A stretch of 64,000 nucleotides of DNA from Pseudolabrys sp. (lineage in GTDB: Bacteria > Pseudomonadota > Alphaproteobacteria > Rhizobiales > Xanthobacteraceae), in contig JAFIGS010000034.1 of the NCBI GenBank assembly GCA_017849615.1, positions 1 through 64,000 of the forward strand, given 5' to 3'. The stretch's first letter is position 1; each line of letters begins with the position of its first letter. The notes under the pieces were generated by a model that saw only the letters and a program-made list of their open reading frames with translations, was not told the origin of the DNA and did no database searches. The position numbers and the translations under genes were made by a program. Shown here piece after piece: positions 18,629 to 26,818 of the stretch.

Positions 18629-18665
18629 ACCGTGACGCCATATATGGGCGTCACGGTCTTTTCGT
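18629..18665 (+). terminator. intrinsic terminator between leuB and the B12 riboswitch
   Basis: An 11-bp perfect stem (ACCGTGACGCC with GGCGTCACGGT) around an ATATATG loop is followed by CTTTTCGTTT. It separates the leuB transcript from the riboswitch leader that starts just downstream. Confidence 0.8.
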
Positions 18666-18674
18666 TTCTACATC

Positions 18675-18855
18675 TTGTGGAAGTGAAGGGCTAAGAGGGA
18701 ATCCGGTGCGCCAAGCTTTTCGTCGAAGCGCGGCCATGCCGGAGCTGCCCCCGCAACTGTAAGCGGCGAGCGATTGTCCGATACGCCACTGGGGCTTTGG
18801 CCTTGGGAAGGCATGACGATCGCAGCGACCCGCGAGCCAGGAGACCTGCCGTGAC
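18675..18855 (+). promoter_or_regulatory. cobalamin (adenosylcobalamin) riboswitch
   Basis: The leader of the nrdAB operon carries the conserved cobalamin-aptamer elements in order: GGGAATCCGGTGCG near 18698, the diagnostic B12-box AGCTGCCCCCGCAACTGTAA at 18743-18762, CCACTGGGG near 18786, the GGGAAGGC near 18804, and the closing GAGCCAGGAGACCTGCC at 18835-18851. A 115-nt stretch with a CGTCCGCCtgaGCGGACG hairpin (18902-18919) lies between aptamer and start codon and may be the expression platform. Cobalamin binding would be expected to switch off the B12-independent reductase encoded downstream. Confidence 0.93.
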
Positions 18856-18971
18856 CGCTGAAATCGTCCACGGGCGGGGTGCCCCGGCGGGTCGCTTGTG
18901 CTCGTCCGCCTGAGCGGACGGGACCGTCAGGCATCCATCGGTCTCCTTGCCCCCACATCACGGGGTTGCTG

Positions 18972-20924
18972 ATGGCCTTCGCCTACGACTTCGACCGCAA
19001 CGGTCAGCTTGTTCCGCCGACGATCAAATCCACCAGACCGCCACGGCCCATCGAGGCCGAGCCCGAACTCGCGCTCGTCGAACCGCAACGCGCGGCCCAT
19101 CATGCCCCGCTGCCACAGCCGCTGGCGCCGGCGCCGAAACCGTCCGACCTCACGCTCGACCGCTCGCGCGACGCTCTGCTCACCGCCTTCGGCAAGCTGA
19201 CGCTCAACGATCGCTATCTGCTCGCCGGCGAGAGCTATCAGGACATGTTCGCGCGGGTGTCCTGCGCCTTCGCCGACGACATCGCGCATGCGCAGCGGCT
19301 GTACGATGCCATGTCGCAGTTGTGGTTCATGCCGGCGACGCCGGTCCTGTCCAATGGCGGCACCACACGCGGCCTGCCGATCTCGTGCTTCCTCAACGCG
19401 GTGCCGGACTCGCTCGATGGCATCGTCACCACCTGGAACGAGAATGTCTGGCTCGCCTCCAACGGCGGCGGCATCGGCACCTACTGGGGCAAGGTCCGTT
19501 CGATCGGCGAGAAGGTCAAGGGCGGCGTCACGTCGGGCATCATCCCGTTCATCCACGTCATGGACGGGCTGACGCTGGCAATCAGCCAGGGCTCGCTGCG
19601 CCGCGGCTCGGCGGCGGTCTATCTCGACATCCATCATCCCGAGATCGAGGAATTCCTCGAGATCCGCAAAGCCTCCGGCGACTTCAACCGCAAGGGCCTC
19701 AACCTGCATCACGGCATCAACATCACTGATGCCTTCATGCAGGCGGTGAAGGACAATGCCCTGTTCGCGCTGCGCAGCCCCAAGTCGGGCGAGACGGTGC
19801 GCGAGGTCAAGGCCCGCCAGCTCTGGCAACGCATTCTGGAGACGCGGTTGCAGACCGGCGAGCCGTATCTCCTGTTCATCGACGCGGTGAACCGGGCGCT
19901 GCCCAAGCATCAGCGCGAGCTCGGCCTCAAGGTTTCGACGTCCAATCTGTGCAGCGAGATCACGCTGCCGACCGGCGTCGATCATCGCGATGAGGAACGC
20001 ACCGCGGTCTGCTGCCTCTCGTCGCTCAATGTCGAGACCTGGGATCAATGGGCCGATGCGCCGGGCTTCGTCGAGGACGTGATGCGTTTCCTCGACAATG
20101 TGCTCACGCACTTCATCAACGTCGCGCCGGACGGCATGAAGCGCGCGCGTTATGCGGCGTTGCGCGAGCGCTCGGTCGGACTCGGCATCATGGGCTTCCA
20201 CTCCTTCCTGCAGTCGAAGGGCGTGCCGTTCGAAAGCGCGATGGCCAAGTCGTGGAATTTCAAGATGTTCCGCAAGATCCGCCGCGACGCCGACGCCGCC
20301 TCGGTGGCATTGGCGAAGGAGCGCGGGCCTTGCCCCGACGCCAAGGAGCGCGGCGTGATGGCGCGCTTCTCGCACAAGCTGGCGATCGCGCCGACCGCCT
20401 CGATCAGCATCATCTGCGGCGGCACCAGCGCCTGCGTCGAGCCGATCCCGGCCAATATGTACACGCACAAGACATTGTCCGGCGCGATCTCGGTGCGCAA
20501 TCCGCATCTGGCGCGCCTGCTGCGCGCCAAGGACGCCGATACGCCGGAGGTCTGGCAGTCGATCATCGAGCATGAAGGTTCGGTGGCGCATCTGACCATG
20601 CTCAGCGAGCAGGAGAAGCTGGTGTTCCGCACCGCCTTCGAGATCGACCAGCGCTGGGTCATCGAACTGGCGGCCGACCGCACGCCGTTCATCTGCCAGA
20701 GCCAGTCGATCAATGTCTATCTGCCGGCCGACATCGATAAATGGGATCTGCACATGCTGCACTGGACGGCGTGGAAGAAGGGGCTGAAGAGCCTCTATTA
20801 CTGTCGCTCCAAGTCGATCTCGCGCGCCGCCTTTGTCGGCCAGCAGGGCGAGAAGCCGGCATCGGCCGAGGCGCTCACCACGCCCGTTCGCGCCGACTAT
20901 GAGGAGTGCCTCGCATGTCAGTAA
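18972..20924 (+). CDS. nrdA: class I ribonucleoside-diphosphate reductase, alpha (large) subunit
   Basis: The catalytic subunit reducing ribonucleotides to deoxyribonucleotides (650 residues). Catalytic-barrel features include the redox Cys in GLPISCFLNAVPDS, the finger-loop region NLCSEITLPT with catalytic Cys and Glu, and PTASISIICGGTSACVEPIP. The C-terminal YEECLACQ supplies the swinging CxxC for thioredoxin-type reduction. The N-terminus is short and proline-rich (residues about 15-57) in place of an ATP-cone, so no overall-activity allosteric domain is visible. It is preceded by a cobalamin riboswitch and overlaps nrdB by 10 bp. Confidence 0.95.
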   Translation: MAFAYDFDRNGQLVPPTIKSTRPPRPIEAEPELALVEPQRAAHHAPLPQPLAPAPKPSDLTLDRSRDALLTAFGKLTLNDRYLLAGESYQDMFARVSCAFADDIAHAQRLYDAMSQLWFMPATPVLSNGGTTRGLPISCFLNAVPDSLDGIVTTWNENVWLASNGGGIGTYWGKVRSIGEKVKGGVTSGIIPFIHVMDGLTLAISQGSLRRGSAAVYLDIHHPEIEEFLEIRKASGDFNRKGLNLHHGINITDAFMQAVKDNALFALRSPKSGETVREVKARQLWQRILETRLQTGEPYLLFIDAVNRALPKHQRELGLKVSTSNLCSEITLPTGVDHRDEERTAVCCLSSLNVETWDQWADAPGFVEDVMRFLDNVLTHFINVAPDGMKRARYAALRERSVGLGIMGFHSFLQSKGVPFESAMAKSWNFKMFRKIRRDADAASVALAKERGPCPDAKERGVMARFSHKLAIAPTASISIICGGTSACVEPIPANMYTHKTLSGAISVRNPHLARLLRAKDADTPEVWQSIIEHEGSVAHLTMLSEQEKLVFRTAFEIDQRWVIELAADRTPFICQSQSINVYLPADIDKWDLHMLHWTAWKKGLKSLYYCRSKSISRAAFVGQQGEKPASAEALTTPVRADYEECLACQ

Positions 20925-22003
20925 GCGGCGAAGCATTGGGGAAATTCGACCCCCGTATTCTCATCGGCACCGGCAAGGTCGGCCTGCTGGAATCGACCGG
21001 CACCTACGACGTCGATCGCTACGGCTGGGCCTATGAGTTCTGGAAGCGCCAGCAGCAGACGCACTGGATGGGCGAGGAGGTGCCGCTCGGCGGCGATCTC
21101 AAGGACTGGGCGTCCGAGCGCGTCGCGCCGAACGAGCGGGCGCTGCTGACGCAAATCTTCCGTTTCTTCACCCAGTCCGACATCGAGGTCGGCGACAATT
21201 ACCTCAAGCGCTACATCCCGATCTTCCAGCCGCTCGCGGTGCAGATGATGATGGCCGCCTTCACCAATATGGAGACGGTGCACATCGACGCCTACGCGCT
21301 GCTGCTCAAGACGCTCGGCATGCCGAAGACTGAGTTCGAGGCGTTCCGTGACTATGCCGAGATGCGCGCCAAGGCCGATTATATGCATGAGTTCGGCGTC
21401 GAAACGGTGGCGGACGTGTCGCGCACCCTCGCCATGTTCGGCGCCTTCACCGAAGGCATGGCGCTGTTCGCCAGCTTCGCCATGCTGCTCAACTTCCCGC
21501 GCCACAACAAGATGAGCGGCATGGGGCAGATCGTTACCTGGTCGGTGCGCGACGAGAGCCTGCACTGCGAAGGCATCATCAAGCTGTTCCACGAATGGAA
21601 TCGCGAGACCGGCGCGCTGACGCCGGCGGTGCGCGACGACATCGTGGACGTGGCGAAGACAATGGTCGGGCTCGAGGAGAATTTCGTCGAGCTGGCGTTC
21701 GGTCTGGGCGACATCGAAGGCATGACGCCCGACGATATCCGCGCTTATGTCCGCTACGTCGCCGACTGGCGGCTGACGCAGCTCCGGCTGCCGGCGACCT
21801 TCGGTTACTTCGAGCAAACCGAAGGCGGCTACAACCAGCTCAAGCCGCATCCGCTGCCGTGGCTCGTCGAAATCCTCAACGGCGTTGAGCACGCCAATTT
21901 CTTCGAGCAGCGCGCCACCGAATATTCCAAGGGCGCCAGCCGCGGCACCTGGGATGGCGATAGCGGGGTCTGGGCGCAGTTCGACACGGTAGCTGGCCGT
22001 TGA
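20915..22003 (+). CDS. nrdB: class I ribonucleoside-diphosphate reductase, beta (radical) subunit
   Basis: The radical-generating subunit (362 residues). The ferritin-like diiron site reads E120-T-V-H123-I-D-A-Y127 (METVHIDAYALL), the same spacing as E115/H118/Y122 of E. coli NrdB, with D89 as the likely first-helix ligand. A tyrosyl-radical class Ia-type mechanism is therefore expected. Later ligands fall in EGMALFASFAMLLNF and RDESLHCEGIIKLFH. The ATG at 20915 is used because GAGGAG lies eight bases before it; the start lies inside the nrdA 3' end. No ATP-cone is present at either terminus. Confidence 0.96.
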   Translation: MSVSGEALGKFDPRILIGTGKVGLLESTGTYDVDRYGWAYEFWKRQQQTHWMGEEVPLGGDLKDWASERVAPNERALLTQIFRFFTQSDIEVGDNYLKRYIPIFQPLAVQMMMAAFTNMETVHIDAYALLLKTLGMPKTEFEAFRDYAEMRAKADYMHEFGVETVADVSRTLAMFGAFTEGMALFASFAMLLNFPRHNKMSGMGQIVTWSVRDESLHCEGIIKLFHEWNRETGALTPAVRDDIVDVAKTMVGLEENFVELAFGLGDIEGMTPDDIRAYVRYVADWRLTQLRLPATFGYFEQTEGGYNQLKPHPLPWLVEILNGVEHANFFEQRATEYSKGASRGTWDGDSGVWAQFDTVAGR

Positions 22004-22034
22004 GTGGGGCGGCGGCCTCTCCACATGCACCGCG

Positions 22035-22150
22035 TACCCCCTCTCCCCATGGGAGAGAGGGTTGGGGTGAGGGGGCAAGTGAAGCCGATAGTTTGTAACC
22101 CCTCACCCGGCTCACTTCGCGAGCCGACCTCTCCCCATGGGAGAGGTGAA
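22035..22150. repeat. dispersed palindromic repeat, family A copy 1
   Basis: About 116 bp. The left half is CCCCCTCTCCCCATGGGAGAGAGG followed by GTTGGGGTGAGGGGGCAAGT; the right half is CCCCTCACCCGGCTCACTTCGCGAGCCGACCTCTCCCCATGGGAGAGGT. Each end is a hairpin, and the two halves pair through GGTGAGGGG/CCCCTCACC. Inverted copies are at 28491-28606 and 42284-42400. It lies between the convergent nrdB and exported-protein genes. Confidence 0.88.
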
Positions 22151-22179
22151 GCAGGTTCGCGCATGCCGGCGGCGCAAAC

Positions 22180-22208
22180 AAAAACGCGGCCCGGTGGGCC
22201 GCGTTTTT
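22180..22208. terminator. bidirectional intrinsic terminator
   Basis: AAAAACGCGGCCC-ggt-GGGCCGCGTTTTT is a 13-bp stem with A- and T-runs at its ends, so it can stop transcription from both sides. It lies between nrdB and the convergent exported-protein gene. Confidence 0.88.
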
Positions 22209-22230
22209 CAGGTCCGGACTGGCGCCGGGA

Positions 22231-22593
22231 TCAGAACTTCAGCCACGGGCCGCGCGGGCCGGAATCCCACGGACCCGGCAGCGGCAGCTGGTTGGTGCCG
22301 CCGACCGTGTTGTCCAGCACGCTGGTCGCGCGGTGGTTCGGGTTCTGTGCGTAGTCTAGGTCATGGCGGCTGCCCGGCAGCACCTCGGTGCCCGGATCCA
22401 GATAGGAGCGCTTCTCGATGATGATGCGGGTGCGCGTCCTGCCGTCCTCGCCGCGCGTCACGACGACCGTATTGTTGCGGTTCGCGTAAATCCGCTGGCC
22501 CGATTGAGCATCGGCCGGCGCTGTCAGCGTGAGCAAGGTGGCCGCGGCCGCGCAGGCGATAGCGCAGGTCGCGGTAGTGAATTTCAGGTGCAT
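22231..22593 (-). CDS. hypothetical exported protein
   Basis: A 120-residue protein with a Sec signal peptide (ATCAIACAAAATLLTLTAPADA, cleavage near residue 30). The mature part is basic and rich in Arg/Asn (NRNNTVVVTRGEDGRTRTRI, then EKRSYLDPGTEVLPGSRH) and ends in a Pro/Gly-rich tail. I do not recognise a family. The ATG at 22593 was chosen over an upstream TTG. A bidirectional terminator lies 22 bp past the stop. Confidence 0.7.
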   Translation of the reverse strand: MHLKFTTATCAIACAAAATLLTLTAPADAQSGQRIYANRNNTVVVTRGEDGRTRTRIIIEKRSYLDPGTEVLPGSRHDLDYAQNPNHRATSVLDNTVGGTNQLPLPGPWDSGPRGPWLKF

Positions 22594-22802
22594 AGTCCGG
22601 ATCCTCAACCGATTCCCTCAGTTGAACACATTGTAGCCGCCTTCGGTTCGGCGGGACAGCGCTAAATCGCTGCGGTGCAACTGTAACTTCTGGGTGAGAC
22701 AGGGATTTTGGGCCTGCGGCGGCGTCGCGGGTTGCCTTGAGCGCCCCGGAAACCGATAGTGCGGCGCGCGCGCCTGTGCCGCGTCGTAGAATATTCTTTC
22801 CG

Positions 22803-23972
22803 ATGGGCGGGCGGGACACGGTGCCGACAGTTCGAACAAAACGCGCTGTCCGGCCGGGCAAGGCCGTCTCCGGCAAAAAGGCGCTCCCCGGCAAGGGCCG
22901 GCTGGCGGTCATTGGCGAGCGGCCGCTGGTCGCCGAAACCCCGGAGAGCCTGCTCGACGACGACACCACGCCGACATCGCGGTTCTTCGTGCGCAACAAC
23001 GGCCTGCTTCCCGAGCGCATTCGGCAGCCCGAGCGCTGGACGCTGACGATCGACGGCGAGGTCGATGAGTCGCTGACCTTGAGCCTCGCCGAACTGAAGA
23101 AGAATTTTGCGCCGGTGACGGCGCGGCTGTTGCTGGAATGCGGCGGCAACGGCCGCTCGTTCTTTTCGCCGCGCGCCAAGGGCGTGCAATGGACCCATGG
23201 CGGCGCCGGCTGTCCGGAATGGACCGGCGTGCGCGTTGCCGACGTGCTGGCCGCGGCGCGGCTCAAGCGGTCGGCGGTCTTCAGCGGGCATTATGGCTGC
23301 GATCCCACAGTATCCGGCGGCACCCGCAAGCCCGCGATGTCGCGCGGCGTGCCGATCGCCAAGCTGCTCGACGACAGCAACCTGATCGCCTGGGCGATCA
23401 ACGGCGAGCCCTTGCCGCTGCTGCACGGCTTTCCGTTGCGGCTTGTCGTTCCAGGCTGGCCGGCGTCGATATCGACCAAGTGGCTGACGCGAATCTGGAT
23501 TCGCAACCGCTATCACGACGGCCCGGGCATGGGCGGCGAAAATTATCGCGTGCCGGTGAAGCCGATACGGCCGGGCGATCCGATCGATCCCGGCAATCTC
23601 ACCGATCTTGAATCGATGCCGGTACGGTCGATCATTTCGCGGCCGGCCGATCTGGCGCGTTTTGCCGCCGGCACGCGCGTCATCGATTTACGCGGCGCGG
23701 CCTGGGCCGGCGATGACACCGTCACGCGCGTCGATCTGTCGATCGATGGCGGCGCGACATGGCAAGCCGTCGATCTATCGCCGCCGCGCAATCGCCACGA
23801 CTGGCAACGCTGGACGGCGAGCCTGCCATTTCCGTCCGACGGCTATTTCGAGATTTTGTCGCGCGCCACAGACAGCCGCGGCGTGATGCAGCCCTTTCAC
23901 GCGACCAACTGGAATCCGCACGGCTATGGCGGCAATCCGATGCACCGCATCAGCATCCGGATCGGCAAGTAA
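22803..23972 (+). CDS. sulfite oxidase-like molybdopterin-dependent oxidoreductase
   Basis: A 389-residue protein of the sulfite oxidase family. The molybdenum-ligating Cys is C113 in LLLECGGNGRSFF. Further Moco-domain matches are PTSRFFVRNNG, TRKPAMSRGVPIAKLLD, GFPLRLVVPGWPASISTKWL and the C-terminal Mo-Co dimerisation domain (DLSIDGGATWQAVDL, HATNWNPHGYGGNPMHRI). No convincing signal peptide is visible with the start at 22803; an upstream TTG in frame would add 22 residues with an RRR stretch, so the start and the compartment are uncertain. Likely activity is sulfite or a related oxyanion/sulfoxide. No dedicated cytochrome gene is adjacent. Confidence 0.87.
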   Translation: MGGRDTVPTVRTKRAVRPGKAVSGKKALPGKGRLAVIGERPLVAETPESLLDDDTTPTSRFFVRNNGLLPERIRQPERWTLTIDGEVDESLTLSLAELKKNFAPVTARLLLECGGNGRSFFSPRAKGVQWTHGGAGCPEWTGVRVADVLAAARLKRSAVFSGHYGCDPTVSGGTRKPAMSRGVPIAKLLDDSNLIAWAINGEPLPLLHGFPLRLVVPGWPASISTKWLTRIWIRNRYHDGPGMGGENYRVPVKPIRPGDPIDPGNLTDLESMPVRSIISRPADLARFAAGTRVIDLRGAAWAGDDTVTRVDLSIDGGATWQAVDLSPPRNRHDWQRWTASLPFPSDGYFEILSRATDSRGVMQPFHATNWNPHGYGGNPMHRISIRIGK

Positions 23973-23980
23973 GATTCCGC

Positions 23981-24754
23981 TCAGCGCGGGCGGGGCGGGC
24001 CCATTTCCAGCGCCTTCCACAGCGCCCGGTATTTCGGCGTCGGCGTCATCAGCGTATCGCGCTGGCCGCAGAACGAGCGGTTGAGCTCGGCCTGCGCGAA
24101 CAGCGTGCCGATCTTCGGCTCGCTGCCGGCGTAGAGCAAAGTCAGCCGGTCCAGCGCGCAGGACAGCGTGCCGTCGGCGACGAAGGTTTCGCCCTGGCAG
24201 AAGCGGCCGGAGATCTGCAGCATCGGATCGTCGTAGCTGCGCACGAAGCCAAGACAGAAGCGCCGCTCGCCCTTGGACGTTTCGAAGCGGACGATGGCGA
24301 GCGGGCCGAACTTCGTCGCCAGCGGTTCGGTTGCCGGCGAGATATTGGCCGGGCCGAGCGCCGCGGCGTCGCTGACGATGGTCTCGGCGGGCGGTGCGAA
24401 GCGGGCGATCTCGCTTCCGGCGCGATAGATCTCGACTTCCAGATAGGGCGTCGCGGCCTCCGGATCGCCAAGGCCGAGGACATCCTTGCGGCCGTCGCCG
24501 GTCGTGTGACGGCGGATGGCATAGCTCTCGGGCTGGCCGGCGGCCTCCGGGATGGACAGGGCGAAAGCCGGGAAGGGCCGATCGACCGTGATCCAGTGCG
24601 ACCGATCAACGGGCGCGATGGCAGGTATCGGCGGCGTCGATCGATAAACGGCGGCGGCGGCGATGGACAACAGCGTCAGGCCACCCACATAAGCCAGCAG
24701 CCGGACCGCTTGGCCGGGCCATTCGTCGCGCCAGGAATGCAGGGCCGGATGCAT
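23981..24754 (-). CDS. hypothetical membrane-anchored protein
   Basis: A 257-residue protein with one N-terminal membrane segment (about residues 17-38, AVRLLAYVGGLTLLSIAAA) and a periplasmic domain that opens DRSHWITVDRPFPAFALSIP. The domain has three or four cysteines (FCLGF, GRFCQGE, LSCALDR, SFCGQRD) that could form disulfides. Proteins of this appearance are common in Bradyrhizobium relatives and lack a known function. It ends 8 bp from the convergent sulfite-oxidase-like gene. Confidence 0.75.
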   Translation of the reverse strand: MHPALHSWRDEWPGQAVRLLAYVGGLTLLSIAAAAVYRSTPPIPAIAPVDRSHWITVDRPFPAFALSIPEAAGQPESYAIRRHTTGDGRKDVLGLGDPEAATPYLEVEIYRAGSEIARFAPPAETIVSDAAALGPANISPATEPLATKFGPLAIVRFETSKGERRFCLGFVRSYDDPMLQISGRFCQGETFVADGTLSCALDRLTLLYAGSEPKIGTLFAQAELNRSFCGQRDTLMTPTPKYRALWKALEMGPPRPR

Positions 24755-24896
24755 GGTCGAGCCTCGCCTCGCGGGTCTCGGAAACTGCGCTTTCGCCTCT
24801 GGTACCGTTGTCAGAAAGCGAATTCTCGCCTAAAAGCGCTGCCATCCGGTTGCTTTGAATCAAGCCAGGCCGGGGAATTCTTTCGGAGAGTAAACA

Positions 24897-25931
24897 ATGG
24901 GTTACAAGGTCGCCGTGGTCGGCGCCACCGGCAATGTGGGGCGCGAAATGCTCAACATTCTGGATGAGCGCAAATTTCCCGCCGACGAAGTCGTCGCGCT
25001 CGCCTCGCGCCGGAGCGTGGGGCAGGAATGCTCGTACGGCGACAAGACCCTGAAAGTGAAAGCGCTCGATCACTACGGTTTCTCCGACGTCGATATCTGT
25101 TTGATGTCGGCCGGCGGCACCGTGTCGAAGGAATGGTCGCCGAAGATCGCGGCGCAAGGCGCGGTGGTCATCGACAACTCGTCGGCGTGGCGCATGGATC
25201 CGGACGTTCCGCTGGTCGTTCCGGAAGTGAACGCGCATGCGCTCGACGGCTTCGCCAAGAAGAACATCATCGCCAATCCGAACTGCTCGACGGCGCAGCT
25301 CGTCGTCGCGCTCAAGCCGCTGCACGACAAGGCGACGATCAAGCGCGTCGTGGTCGCGACCTATCAGTCGGTGTCCGGCGCGGGCAAGGATGCGATGGAC
25401 GAACTGTTCTCGCAGACCAAGTCGGTGTTCACGCTCGACGAAGTGCAGAACAAGAAATTCCCCAAGCGCATCGCCTTCAATCTCATTCCTCAGATCGACG
25501 TCTTCATGGAGGACGGCTACACCAAGGAAGAGTGGAAGATGGTGGTCGAGACCAAGAAGATCCTCGATCCGAAGATCAAGCTGGTCGCGACCTGCGTGCG
25601 CGTGCCGGTGTTCGTGTCGCATTCGGAAGCCGTGAACATCGAGTTCGAGAACCCGATCACGGAAGAAGAAGCGCGCGACATCCTGCGTTCGGCACCGGGC
25701 TGCCTCGTCATCGACAAGCGCGAGCCGGGCGGTTACGTGACGCCGTATGAAGCGGCGGGCGAGGATGCGACCTATATCAGCCGCATCCGCACCGACCCGA
25801 CGATCGAAAACGGCCTCGAAATGTGGGTCGTGTCGGACAACCTGCGCAAGGGCGCGGCGCTCAATACGGTGCAGATCGCGGAAGCGCTGATCAATCGCAA
25901 GCTGCTGCAGGCGAAGAAAAAGGCGGCCTAG
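24897..25931 (+). CDS. asd: aspartate-semialdehyde dehydrogenase
   Basis: Reduces aspartyl phosphate to aspartate semialdehyde for lysine/DAP, threonine and methionine synthesis (344 residues). The NADP-binding VVGATGNVGREML is at residues 7-19. The active-site Cys is C130 in NPNCSTAQL, and substrate-binding segments include SAGGTVSKEW, YQSVSGAGK and RVPVFVSHSEAVNIE. The start follows GGAGAG. A short inverted repeat that could terminate the transcript lies a few bases past the stop. Confidence 0.98.
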   Translation: MGYKVAVVGATGNVGREMLNILDERKFPADEVVALASRRSVGQECSYGDKTLKVKALDHYGFSDVDICLMSAGGTVSKEWSPKIAAQGAVVIDNSSAWRMDPDVPLVVPEVNAHALDGFAKKNIIANPNCSTAQLVVALKPLHDKATIKRVVVATYQSVSGAGKDAMDELFSQTKSVFTLDEVQNKKFPKRIAFNLIPQIDVFMEDGYTKEEWKMVVETKKILDPKIKLVATCVRVPVFVSHSEAVNIEFENPITEEEARDILRSAPGCLVIDKREPGGYVTPYEAAGEDATYISRIRTDPTIENGLEMWVVSDNLRKGAALNTVQIAEALINRKLLQAKKKAA

Positions 25932-25935
25932 TTTG

Positions 25936-25963
25936 CCCTCTCCCCGCACGCGGGGAGAGGTGA
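25936..25963. terminator. family A half-element, possible terminator between asd and carbonic anhydrase
   Basis: CCCTCTCCCCgcacgCGGGGAGAGGtga is a single hairpin arm of the family A repeat. It sits in the 35-bp gap between the convergent asd and carbonic anhydrase genes and could end both transcripts. It lacks a T-run. Confidence 0.5.
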
Positions 25964-25966
25964 GTA

Positions 25967-26632
25967 TCAAAACCCCGGCTTCTTGAACGGCGCCTCGGCC
26001 GGTTCGATGCGCACGAATTTCTTCTGCGCCGGGTCGTAGACCGACAGGTCGCCGGTGGCGACGCCGAAATAGGCGGCGTGGAGCTGCAGCTTGCCGCGCT
26101 CGACCAGGATGCTGATGCAGGGGAACGTCATCAGGTTGTCGATGGTGGACACCGCCGCCTGCTGCTCCAGGGCGGTCAGGTACTCCGTCATGCTGCGGTC
26201 GCCGCGCGGCCCCACGGCCCTGGCGGCCGGTCCGAGCAGCTCGATCCAGCGGCCGATGAAATCGCCGGGCGACAGCGGCGCAGCTTCCTCGGCATAGGCG
26301 CGGATGCCGCCGCATTGGGCATGGGCGAGCACGACGATGTGCTTGACCTTGAGCGCCTGCACCGCGAATTCCAGCGCCGCCGAGACGGCGCGCTGGGCCC
26401 CGTCCGGGGTGTAGGGCGGCACCAGATTGGCGATGTTGCGGGCGACGAAGAGTTCGCCCGGCCCGGCGTCGAAAATAGCCTCCGGCGCGACCCGCGAATC
26501 GCAGCATCCGATGACCATGATTTCCGGGCTTTGCCCGATTTCCGCGAGGTGGCGGAAGCGATCCTGCTCGGATTTGAGCCGGCCGCCGGCAAAGGCGCTG
26601 TAACCCTCGATCAGGCGCTGCGGGAAGCTCAT
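25967..26632 (-). CDS. beta-class carbonic anhydrase
   Basis: A cytoplasmic zinc enzyme interconverting CO2 and bicarbonate (221 residues). Zinc ligands and catalytic dyad match the beta class: C44-D45-x-R47 in GCCDSRVAPE, and H104/C107 in LAHAQCGGI. The segment LFVARNIANLVPPY also matches. Bicarbonate supply for carboxylases such as acetyl-CoA carboxylase is the usual role. It is transcribed divergently from the large membrane-protein gene to its right. Confidence 0.95.
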   Translation of the reverse strand: MSFPQRLIEGYSAFAGGRLKSEQDRFRHLAEIGQSPEIMVIGCCDSRVAPEAIFDAGPGELFVARNIANLVPPYTPDGAQRAVSAALEFAVQALKVKHIVVLAHAQCGGIRAYAEEAAPLSPGDFIGRWIELLGPAARAVGPRGDRSMTEYLTALEQQAAVSTIDNLMTFPCISILVERGKLQLHAAYFGVATGDLSVYDPAQKKFVRIEPAEAPFKKPGF

Positions 26633-26818
26633 GATGACACTCCTGAAAACGGCGTTTTGCTCTCATATAGGCGGGCGGGAGGCAAGCGCCGGCCCCGATT
26701 CCGGAAGTTGCGGCCGGGGCCGGCGCCGGCGCGCATTTTTCAAGTTCCGTCAGAGCTTTGTAACCAGTTTCGGGCACCCTGCGGTATTCATCGGGTGTTC
26801 AGGTCAAATCGATTACCG

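Noticed and set aside
26078-26818. N-terminal extension of the 553-residue membrane protein over the carbonic anhydrase gene
   Set aside because: It is the antisense shadow of a well-conserved carbonic anhydrase.
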